Source of the DNA: Deltaproteobacteria bacterium
GTDB lineage: Bacteria; Desulfobacterota; DSM-4660; Desulfatiglandales; HGW-15
NCBI GenBank assembly: GCA_016929815.1
Contig: JAFGIC010000200.1
Coordinates: 1 to 9,750, forward strand
Direction: 5' to 3'
DNA: 9,750 bases
Shown: positions 1 through 5,759 of the stretch, piece after piece
How positions within the stretch are numbered: position 1 is the stretch's first letter
Layout of the letters: each line of letters opens with the position of its first letter
The notes under the pieces: model-generated
Database searches by the model: none
What the model saw: only the letters and a program-made list of their open reading frames with translations
Told to the model about the DNA's origin: nothing
Made by a program: the position numbers and the translations under genes

Positions 1-2
1 TG

Positions 3-53
3 CAAAATCCTAACCGGACATTGCTGGGAATCGGCAAGGTTCTGCAAGGATAA
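3..53 (+). CDS. Possible 3' end of an upstream gene (partial)
   Basis: Reading frame 3 is open from the window edge to a TAA at 51-53 and gives a short tail, QNPNRTLLGIGKVLQG. Its Gly/Leu/Ile-rich character (LLGIGKV) looks more protein-like than frame 1, which is also open, to a TAA at 58-60, but reads Cys- and charge-rich. The LLGIGKV string loosely recalls the last strands of PUA-type RNA-binding domains such as the TruB C-terminus, but 16 residues are too few to assign a family. The following gene begins 72 bases downstream. The tail could also be chance. Confidence 0.3.
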   Translation, partial: QNPNRTLLGIGKVLQG

Positions 54-63
54 TGATTAAGTG

Positions 64-92
64 TTGACAATTTTGCAGAAGTGCAATAAACA
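64..92 (+). promoter_or_regulatory. Tentative sigma-70 promoter for the FHA-GAF gene
   Basis: A perfect TTGACA lies at 64-69. A 17-base spacer then leads to TAAACA at 87-92, which matches TATAAT at only three of six positions. It sits about 35 bases upstream of the start codon, in the gap after the possible upstream gene end. The -35 is good and the -10 is poor. The Shine-Dalgarno-like CAGGA at 115-119 lies six bases before the ATG at 126. Confidence 0.3.
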
Positions 93-125
93 TCTTAACA
101 TTGAGAAAAATAATCAGGATTAAAT

Positions 126-1034
126 ATGCCGAAAATCATTCTGACTGAAGGAACCATGTCCGGACGGTCTTTTGTTTTCGATGAGAATACAGTTTTTATC
201 GGCCGGTCCTTCAAAAACGATATACAGATAAGCGACACCGCCATCTCAAGAAAACACCTTAAGATCTTCCGGATCGGCAAAAGATTCTTTATAGAAGACC
301 TTAAGAGCACAAACGGCACGCTTATCAACGGCGAATCCATCGCATCAGGCGAAAGCTATGAGGTGGGTGAAGGAGACAACATACAGATCGGCGGCACGGT
401 TATCCAGCTTGAGGACCTGCCGGTAATAAAGGCCCTTGAGAGGAAAAACCATAAGCCGGAGGTTATCGGGTACAACAACGATCAAAACAAAGACAAGCAG
501 AAAGAACGCAGGTCCAACGCTGCAAATGATCTTAATCTCGTCTTCAACATATCTGAACTGGTCAAGGAAAAATGCGGTTTAAATGAATTTTTTGAGAGGT
601 CTCTCGGACATCTCCTGGACTTTTTTCAAAGGATCGACAGGGCTGCAATTTTCATATTTGAAAAGGATAAAACCGGCAAAAAAGCGATAAAAAACATTAT
701 CTACCTGTGCAGGGAAGGGAACGGCAAAAGAAAATTTTCATTCAGCCATAGATTGATAGACCAGATAATGCTTAAAGGTAAGGCCGTGAGAATGTCCGAC
801 ACAAATTATGAAAAACAGGTCGATTTCGCGGCAAGTACCCTGATCTTACAGATCAAGTCTGTTGTATGCGTGCCCATTATCAGCGCATCCGAGACCCTGG
901 GCGCCATTTACATGGACTCGCTTCGGAGCGCCTACGGATTCAGGAAGGATGATCTTATGTTATTGAACAGCGTGAGCGGTTATCTGGCCGCGTCCCTGAA
1001 AAAAGATGGTCCCACTGAAACTTCAACCAAATAA
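126..1034 (+). CDS. FHA domain-GAF domain signalling protein
   Basis: The protein has 302 residues and looks cytoplasmic, with no signal peptide or membrane segment. Residues about 4-96 form a forkhead-associated (FHA) domain, a phosphothreonine-peptide binding fold. The hallmark residues are present: G26-R27, S41-R42-x-H44, S61-T62-N63-G64-T65 and N68-G69. A charged linker (about 105-132, rich in Lys, Asn and Gln) leads to a GAF-type domain at about 150-295, which ends with the typical VCVPI...LGAIYMDS...F..DDL.LL pattern. GAF domains bind small ligands or mediate dimerisation. No output domain (cyclase, GGDEF, kinase, sigma-54 activator) follows, so it probably acts through a partner, perhaps a Thr-phosphorylated one. 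No kinase is encoded in this window. CAGGA at 115-119 supports the ATG. The gene converges on the zinc-ribbon gene with two bases between stops. The domain calls are firm and the biological role is unknown. Confidence 0.9.
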   Translation: MPKIILTEGTMSGRSFVFDENTVFIGRSFKNDIQISDTAISRKHLKIFRIGKRFFIEDLKSTNGTLINGESIASGESYEVGEGDNIQIGGTVIQLEDLPVIKALERKNHKPEVIGYNNDQNKDKQKERRSNAANDLNLVFNISELVKEKCGLNEFFERSLGHLLDFFQRIDRAAIFIFEKDKTGKKAIKNIIYLCREGNGKRKFSFSHRLIDQIMLKGKAVRMSDTNYEKQVDFAASTLILQIKSVVCVPIISASETLGAIYMDSLRSAYGFRKDDLMLLNSVSGYLAASLKKDGPTETSTK

Positions 1035-1036
1035 AA

Positions 1037-1777
1037 CTACTCCGGCTTTTTGTCCCTTTTACCAAGGCCCTTCCTGAATTTCTTCATATCGATCTCTTTT
1101 GTCAATCCTTCCGCATCACTGTCCAGATAAAAAGACTCCATTGTCCCGCTGTATTTTAAATTGTCGGTTTCCACAACAGGTGCATCCTCTTTTCCGGATC
1201 TCTTATCCTTTAAATCGATCTCTAATCCGGAATCTCCGGTGTCTTTAGAATCCAGGTCATCAAAGGAGATGTCGTCGAGATTGAAAGAGATCTCTCCCTC
1301 TCCGATTTCTTCTTTCCCTTTCATCTCTATCATGGATTCTTCAAGGATCAAGTCATCGCCCTTATCTATTGTAACAGCCTCATTCGACTCTTCGAAGGAA
1401 TCCCCTTCAAGATCCGGGAGATAATCTTCGCCGCCCTCTTCCGATGACGGCGTGTGTTCCTCCAGCCCTAGGGTTAAGTCATCAAGATCTTCCTTGTCTT
1501 CGGATGAAAGCATATCCTCGTTAATTCCTGACAGGGAATCATCAATGTCCGAATCTGCCGATTGAAACGTATCTTCCATGACTGCAGGGTGATCTGTGAC
1601 TATTTCAACTTCGGCATCTTCATAGTTTTCACCCAGCAACCTGCCGAGAAGCATGGGCGGCTCAGGTCTGAAAGATGGGAGATTCAGCCTCCTCTGTTCA
1701 TCCGCGAGGCCCTTGCTGCATTTAGGACAGACCTGGTTAAAGTCAAAGCTTATAAAGCCGCATTTTGTACATTTCAT
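1037..1777 (-). CDS. Acidic protein with N-terminal zinc ribbon, function unknown
   Basis: The protein has 246 residues. The N-terminus carries two CxxC pairs (C3/C6 and C17/C20) of a compact zinc ribbon, in the form MKCTKCGFISFD...CPKC. From about residue 45 to 215 it is low-complexity and strongly acidic, with recurring short hydrophobic-acidic patches such as DDLTLGLEE, DDLILEES, SFNLDDISFDDLD and GLEIDL. The last 15 residues are basic (MKKFRKGLGKRDKK). There is no membrane segment or signal peptide, so it is probably cytoplasmic and largely disordered, possibly a scaffold or adaptor. A strong AAGGAG on the minus strand (1785-1790) sits seven bases before the ATG. The gene starts 19 bases after the stop of the ExeA-like gene, so the two are probably co-transcribed and may work together. 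I recognise the zinc ribbon only and assign no function. Confidence 0.8.
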   Translation of the reverse strand: MKCTKCGFISFDFNQVCPKCSKGLADEQRRLNLPSFRPEPPMLLGRLLGENYEDAEVEIVTDHPAVMEDTFQSADSDIDDSLSGINEDMLSSEDKEDLDDLTLGLEEHTPSSEEGGEDYLPDLEGDSFEESNEAVTIDKGDDLILEESMIEMKGKEEIGEGEISFNLDDISFDDLDSKDTGDSGLEIDLKDKRSGKEDAPVVETDNLKYSGTMESFYLDSDAEGLTKEIDMKKFRKGLGKRDKKPE

Positions 1778-1796
1778 TGCTTTGCTCCTTTAAAAC

Positions 1797-3341
1797 CTAT
1801 TTGGGGACATTATAAATCTTTCCTTCCAGAATGTTAAAGGCAAAATCCTCAGCCTCCCTTTTACTCTTAAACGCGCCCACCATCACCTTAAAGGATCCTG
1901 CCCCGCCATGAGCATCAGGTGATAATATGCCTGCATCATACCCTTCATTTATCAGCTGTTGATAAAGGTAGTCGGCCTTTTCAAAGGATTCGTATGCGGC
2001 AATAAGCACGGTGTAACCTGGAAAGGAAATCAGCTGACCGACAGCAATCTGATTTATATTTGATATTTCCGGATTATACTGCTTAAGGAGATCAAGTTCC
2101 TCCTCCCCGGCGTGTCCATATACCTTTTCCGCCAAGCTGGTAAGGGTGTCCCCCTCTTTTGCCATGACTGATTTGGATAATCCTCTATCTTGATTTAATA
2201 CAAAAACTGTGAGATCTGTCAACCTTATGGAGTCCATCCCGCCTTCTTTCGACTGGAGAAGCCCTCCCGACGATCCCGTCTCATCTTTTTCTATCTGATC
2301 CATTATTACAGACAGTGGCGCAGGCGCCGTATTCTGAGCCTTCTCCTCATGTGCAATTCCTGAGATATATGGAATATTTATCCTTGAAGTCTTAGCCATG
2401 AACAACAGAAGCGCGATAATAATTAATATCAGAGCGGCAAAGACCCACTTGAATACTCCGTCGGAATGCCTTTCCCGTAGAACCGGCGGGATTTCCGGGG
2501 GTTTGCCTGCGCTGTCGTCGAGAAAAGAACCCTCCAGTCTCATGGCATTATAGGACTCCTCTATCATAGAGGCATTAATTGTCTTTTTATCCCTTGAATA
2601 CCCAAGAAGCATGGCATTGTCTGCAAGTATATTTATTGTCCTGGGGTATCCCTGAGAAAATCTGTAGATCGCCTCAACAGCGTCCTTCTGAAATATCTCG
2701 CTCTTCTTTGGGGCGCCGGCTACCATAAGGCGCATATCGATATATTCCGCAGTCTCTTTTAAACTGAGCGGCGGTATGTCATAGCGTATCCCGATACGCT
2801 GCAATGTTGCCCTTCCCCTGGGACTGTTCAGGTTTTCATTGAGTTCAGGCTGTCCGACAAGGAATACATTTATCAGTTTTTCCTCGGCATATTCCATATT
2901 CGACAACAGCCTTATCTCCTCGAGCAGTTCAAAGGAAAGCTTGTGCGCCTCATCGATGATCAGTATAAATATCTTCTGATTCTGAAAACACTTTTGAAGA
3001 AACTCTTCAAACTCCAGAAGAAAATCAGCCTTTGATCTGAAATGGACCCTTTTTTTAAAGGAAGAGAAGGCAAGGTAATCAATAAATTCCTGAGGTGTTA
3101 ACAGGGGATTGACCAGGTAAACATATTCCACTCCGGCATCAAGGTTGCTTATGAGGTTATGTATCATTGTTGTTTTGCCTGTACCCACCTCACCGGTTAA
3201 AAGAATAAAGCCCTTTCTCTCCGTGACGCCATAGGTCAGTAGGGCCATGGCCTCCTTATGACCCTCGCTCATATAGACAAAACGAGGCGATGGAGTGAGA
3301 TTAAATGGCTTTTCTTTTAATCCATAGAATTCAGTGTACAT
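1797..3341 (-). CDS. ExeA/GspA-like AAA+ ATPase with TM helix, LysM and SPOR-like domains
   Basis: The protein has 514 residues. Residues 1-270 are an ExeA/GspA-family AAA+ ATPase: the N-terminus MYTEFYGLKEKPFNLTPSP is typical of the family, Walker A is GEVGTGKTT at 50-58, Walker B ends in D130-E131 (IFILIIDEAHK), and YPRTIN at 232-237 resembles sensor 2. One transmembrane helix spans about 297-316. A LysM-like domain (about 392-441, EGDTLTSLAEKVYG...NP.I.NIN.I.VGQLISFP) and a SPOR-like repeat (about 443-511, YTVLIAAYESFEKADYLYQQL...FKVMVGAFKSKREAEDF) follow. These presumably bind peptidoglycan in the periplasm. In type II secretion, ExeA with GspB helps secretin assembly across peptidoglycan. 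Related ATPases occur in exopolysaccharide/PEP-CTERM loci. No gspB, secretin or polysaccharide gene is visible here, so the target is unknown. No Shine-Dalgarno precedes the ATG, but the family N-terminus fixes the start. Confidence 0.88.
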   Translation of the reverse strand: MYTEFYGLKEKPFNLTPSPRFVYMSEGHKEAMALLTYGVTERKGFILLTGEVGTGKTTMIHNLISNLDAGVEYVYLVNPLLTPQEFIDYLAFSSFKKRVHFRSKADFLLEFEEFLQKCFQNQKIFILIIDEAHKLSFELLEEIRLLSNMEYAEEKLINVFLVGQPELNENLNSPRGRATLQRIGIRYDIPPLSLKETAEYIDMRLMVAGAPKKSEIFQKDAVEAIYRFSQGYPRTINILADNAMLLGYSRDKKTINASMIEESYNAMRLEGSFLDDSAGKPPEIPPVLRERHSDGVFKWVFAALILIIIALLLFMAKTSRINIPYISGIAHEEKAQNTAPAPLSVIMDQIEKDETGSSGGLLQSKEGGMDSIRLTDLTVFVLNQDRGLSKSVMAKEGDTLTSLAEKVYGHAGEEELDLLKQYNPEISNINQIAVGQLISFPGYTVLIAAYESFEKADYLYQQLINEGYDAGILSPDAHGGAGSFKVMVGAFKSKREAEDFAFNILEGKIYNVPK

Positions 3342-3347
3342 TAAATA

Positions 3348-3376
3348 ATATTAACAAAATCAAACGACAAGGGCAA
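3348..3376 (-). promoter_or_regulatory. Tentative promoter for the ExeA-like operon
   Basis: On the minus strand, TTGCCC (3371-3376) and TAATAT (3348-3353) are separated by 17 bases, each matching the sigma-70 consensus at four of six positions. An overlapping TATTAT (3345-3350) is a better -10 but is badly spaced. Only six bases separate the -10 from the start codon at 3341, which would give a leaderless or nearly leaderless mRNA. That agrees with the missing Shine-Dalgarno, but the hexamers are only moderate matches in AT-rich DNA. Confidence 0.3.
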
Positions 3377-3520
3377 GCATCTTTAATCATCAATTTTTTG
3401 CCGGCTTAACCGCCCTCTTCCGCAGCAGCAATCCTGATTAAAAACAGCTCATTTCCGGCTGTATTGATGCAATAGGCACGGCAGTTTTTATGCTATCAGT
3501 TCTGTCAGGGAAAGGGATTA

Positions 3521-3540
3521 CATGCCGAGATTTTGGCATG
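3521..3540. repeat. Inverted repeat CATGCC-N8-GGCATG (possible operator)
   Basis: CATGCC at 3521-3526 and GGCATG at 3535-3540 form a perfect six-base inverted repeat around the eight-base AT-rich centre GAGATTTT. A third CATGCC at 3574-3579 overlaps the last two bases of TTGACA (3570-3575). An arrangement of one dyad plus a half-site at a -35 element would suit binding by a dimeric regulator. As an RNA hairpin it would be short, and no T-run follows, so it is not a terminator. Confidence 0.4.
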
Positions 3541-3569
3541 AATTATGCTTATTAAATAAATATTTACAG

Positions 3570-3598
3570 TTGACATGCCCAGCGTCTTTTACTATTTA
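3570..3598 (+). promoter_or_regulatory. Possible distal promoter upstream of tig
   Basis: A perfect TTGACA at 3570-3575 is followed after 17 bases by TATTTA at 3593-3598, matching TATAAT at only the first three positions. It would leave an untranslated leader of roughly 135 bases before trigger factor. The overlap with a CATGCC copy suggests control by the factor that binds the nearby inverted repeat, if that repeat is functional. Confidence 0.3.
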
Positions 3599-3666
3599 GG
3601 TGTCTCTTACTTGAAATCAGGAATTTGATAATTAATTTTTGATCCGGTCTTCTTTAATGAAAAAAT

Positions 3667-3696
3667 TTTACAGAGGCCACATCAATAAGTTAAAAT
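3667..3696 (+). promoter_or_regulatory. Probable proximal promoter of the tig-clpP-clpX-lon cluster
   Basis: TTTACA (3667-3672) and TAAAAT (3691-3696) each match the sigma-70 consensus at five of six positions and are 18 bases apart. Transcription would start near 3703, leaving a leader of about 38 bases before the ATG at 3741. This is the best hexamer pair in the region, but AT-rich DNA produces such matches by chance. Confidence 0.4.
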
Positions 3697-3740
3697 CAGC
3701 CTGACATTTGAATAAAATCTAAAAATTGCAGGTAAAAATA

Positions 3741-5051
3741 ATGAAGACAAATATTGAAGACATCAGTTCCGTGAAAAAAAAATTGAATGTTGAGATTGAG
3801 GCAGAGGAGATAGACCAAAGGATTAACGACGCCTATAAAAAACTGGCAAAAACTGCACGCATCAAAGGTTTCAGGACCGGCAAAGTCCCTAGAAACATCC
3901 TGGAAAAATTCTATTCCGGTCAGGTCATGGAGGATGTAACAAACAACCTGATAAGGGACACGCTCCCCGGCGCCATCGATGAGCTTAAAAAATTCCCCCT
4001 GAGCATGCCTGCTATAGACAACGAAGATCTCAAACCCGGGCAGGCCTTTAGATATTCCGCCTCCATAGAGGTAAGACCTGAGTTTGAACTGAAGGATTAC
4101 CTGGGGTTAGAGGTTCAGAAAGAGAATTGCATCGTTACCGACGAAAATATCGATAAACAGATTGAACAAATCAGGGAGGCCAGTGGCACCCTGAACCTTG
4201 TGAACGAAGACAGGGGTGTCAGGGACGGCGACTATGTTGTCCTTGATTATGAGGCATTTGAGGAAGATAAGGCCATCGAGGGGATCAAGGGTGTCAATTT
4301 CCCAATCAAGATAGGAAGCGGCCATTTCTATAAAGGCGTTGAAGAATCTCTTTTAGGCGCAAAAAAGGGCGCACCACTTGAGATCAAGACAGATTTTGAC
4401 AAGGATTATTTTAACTCCAGGCTGGCAGGAAAAAGTGTAATTTTCAAGGTCGAGATAAAGGACATCAAGGAAATCTCTCTCCCAGAGTTGAACGAAGAAT
4501 TTATAAAGGGTCTCGGTGAAAAATTCAGCACCCTTGAAGACTTCCGCAATAAGATCAGGGAAGAGACGACAGCCGGCGAGGAAAAGAGGATCGACAATGA
4601 ATTAAGAATCAGGCTCCTCGACAAGATATCCGACACCGTTGATTTTGAACTGCCCGAAAGCCTTGTGGAATATGAGATCAATGCAGCCATTGAAAACATA
4701 AAACAACGCATGTCCAGGTCAGGCGGGGACCTTGAGAAATCAGGCTTTGACCAGGCAAAACTGAGGGAGGAGATAAGACCGGCGGCCCGAAAAAGCGTCA
4801 AAAATATGTTCATAATCGGGCATATCGCAGATGAAAACAAGATCACTGTTGATGAGACGGATATAACCGACGGATTCAACAGGATGGCCAAGGATTTCGG
4901 CGTCGGCAGTGAGATGATGCGTCAGTATTATGAGACCAACAATCTTATGGATTCCTACAGGAATTCCCTACTAAGGGAAAAGACCTTGAACTATCTCGTC
5001 GATAATGCTAGGATTATAGTTGTTGACGCAGACAATATCACCCGCAGATAG
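3741..5051 (+). CDS. tig: Trigger factor, ribosome-associated chaperone
   Basis: The protein has 436 residues, close to the family norm of about 430-450. Trigger factor docks on the ribosomal exit tunnel and shields nascent chains. Domains in order: ribosome-binding tail (about 1-113) with signature GFRTGKVP at 43-50, FKBP-type PPIase insert (about 158-242, starting GDYVVLDYEA), and a helical C-terminal chaperone region to the end. The frame extends upstream to a TTG at 3726. I chose the ATG at 3741 because AGGT (3730-3733) lies seven bases before it and because it places the signature at the same residue numbers as in E. coli (F44, R45). In the PPIase site the usual PGFE reads KGVE (198-201), so V200 replaces the phenylalanine equivalent to E. 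coli F198, while Y223 (E. coli Y221) remains. Prolyl isomerase activity may be weak, but the chaperone role should be intact. It heads the protease cluster. Confidence 0.96.
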   Translation: MKTNIEDISSVKKKLNVEIEAEEIDQRINDAYKKLAKTARIKGFRTGKVPRNILEKFYSGQVMEDVTNNLIRDTLPGAIDELKKFPLSMPAIDNEDLKPGQAFRYSASIEVRPEFELKDYLGLEVQKENCIVTDENIDKQIEQIREASGTLNLVNEDRGVRDGDYVVLDYEAFEEDKAIEGIKGVNFPIKIGSGHFYKGVEESLLGAKKGAPLEIKTDFDKDYFNSRLAGKSVIFKVEIKDIKEISLPELNEEFIKGLGEKFSTLEDFRNKIREETTAGEEKRIDNELRIRLLDKISDTVDFELPESLVEYEINAAIENIKQRMSRSGGDLEKSGFDQAKLREEIRPAARKSVKNMFIIGHIADENKITVDETDITDGFNRMAKDFGVGSEMMRQYYETNNLMDSYRNSLLREKTLNYLVDNARIIVVDADNITRR

Positions 5052-5145
5052 CACGGGCAATGAGTAGGGATCAGTGTTGAACCCTGCACGGATATAACCG
5101 GCATATGAAGTTCATGTATTAAAAGGGACAAAAAGGACAGGATTT

Positions 5146-5751
5146 ATGCTTATACCAATAGTAGTTGAACAGACAAATCGGGGCGAGCGCGCCTATGACA
5201 TATACTCACGCCTTTTAAAGGACAGGATTATCTTTATCGGGGAGCAGGTAGATGACGGGATGGCAAACACCATCATCGCACAGATGCTCTTCCTGGAATC
5301 GGAAGACCCTGACAAGGACATTAATGTTTATATAAATTCTCCGGGAGGTGTTGTTACAGCCGGCCTGGCAATATACGATACCATGCAATATATCAAGCCT
5401 GATATCGCCACCATATGCATGGGTCAGGCATCAAGCATGGGCGCGCTGCTCCTTGCTGCCGGCGCCAGTAACAAGAGATATGCCCTCCCCCATTCCAGGG
5501 TCATGATCCACCAGCCTATCGGGGGGTTTCAGGGCCAGGCGACCGATATTGATATCCAGGCCAAGGAGATCCTGAAGATAAAGGAGAATATTCATAATAT
5601 CCTGGCAAGACACACAGGCCAGCCCGTTGAGAAGATCCGCAATGACACGGAAAGGGATTTTTTCATGAGCAGCCAGGATGCCCTGGAGTACGGTATAATT
5701 GATAAGGTTATCACCAAGAGAGAAATCCAGGATACGATAAAAAAGAAGTAG
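5146..5751 (+). CDS. clpP: ATP-dependent Clp protease proteolytic subunit
   Basis: The protein has 201 residues, a full-length ClpP. It is the serine peptidase that forms a double heptameric barrel and degrades proteins fed in by ClpX (or ClpA/ClpC). The catalytic triad is complete: S97 in GQASSMGA, H122 in MIHQP and D171 in ERDFFMS. The oxyanion-region SPGG is at 65-68. The N-terminus (MLIPIVVEQTNRGERAYDIYSRLL) is the standard axial-loop sequence with almost no propeptide. Purine-rich AAGGA (5133-5137, eight bases before ATG) and AGGA (5139-5142) serve as ribosome binding sequences. It starts 94 bases after tig and ends eight bases before clpX. That 94-base gap shows no hairpin terminator and no well-spaced promoter pair. 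Confidence 0.98.
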   Translation: MLIPIVVEQTNRGERAYDIYSRLLKDRIIFIGEQVDDGMANTIIAQMLFLESEDPDKDINVYINSPGGVVTAGLAIYDTMQYIKPDIATICMGQASSMGALLLAAGASNKRYALPHSRVMIHQPIGGFQGQATDIDIQAKEILKIKENIHNILARHTGQPVEKIRNDTERDFFMSSQDALEYGIIDKVITKREIQDTIKKK

Positions 5752-5759
5752 AGGTTTAT

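Larger units (their letters stand above)
3342..3740. other. Divergent intergenic region, AT-rich, no convincing gene
   Basis: About 400 bases lie between the leftward ExeA-like operon and the rightward trigger factor gene. No frame holds a convincing coding sequence; the most tempting short ORF is 25 codons (3522-3599). The stretch must carry promoters for both directions. I see a CATGCC inverted repeat (3521-3540), promoter-like hexamers near 3570, 3667 and 3691, and a weak ACAGC/GCTGT hairpin at 3444-3462. I see no rho-independent terminator and no CIRCE-type heat-shock repeat. Confidence 0.7.

Noticed and set aside
1..77. TGCAAAAT (1-8) and ATTTTGCA (70-77) as a long-range inverted repeat
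   Set aside because: Eight bases of mostly A/T at this distance are weak, and the first copy lies at the window edge, possibly inside a coding tail.
3444..3462. ACAGC/GCTGT hairpin as a terminator
   Set aside because: The stem is five base pairs with a nine-base loop and no adjacent T-run, and neither flanking gene is transcribed toward it.
3522..3599. A 25-codon ORF (starting MPRFWHELC) preceded by AAAGGG in the divergent intergenic region
   Set aside because: It is very short, has no recognisable composition or hydrophobic segment, and covers the inverted repeat and the TTGACA hexamer. A regulatory role for the DNA is more economical.
3611..3639. TTGAAA at 3611-3616 as a sigma-32 heat-shock -35 element for the chaperone/protease cluster
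   Set aside because: No CCCCAT-like -10 follows at 13-17 bases; the downstream sequence is all A and T. No CIRCE repeat was seen either.
3726..3740. Upstream TTG start for trigger factor, adding five residues
   Set aside because: The AGGT at 3730-3733 is correctly placed for the ATG at 3741, and starting there aligns the GFRxGKxP signature with E. coli numbering.
5052..5145. Promoter in the tig-clpP gap (TTGAAC at 5077 and TATAAC at 5093)
   Set aside because: The two hexamers are only ten bases apart and no other hexamer pair is well spaced.
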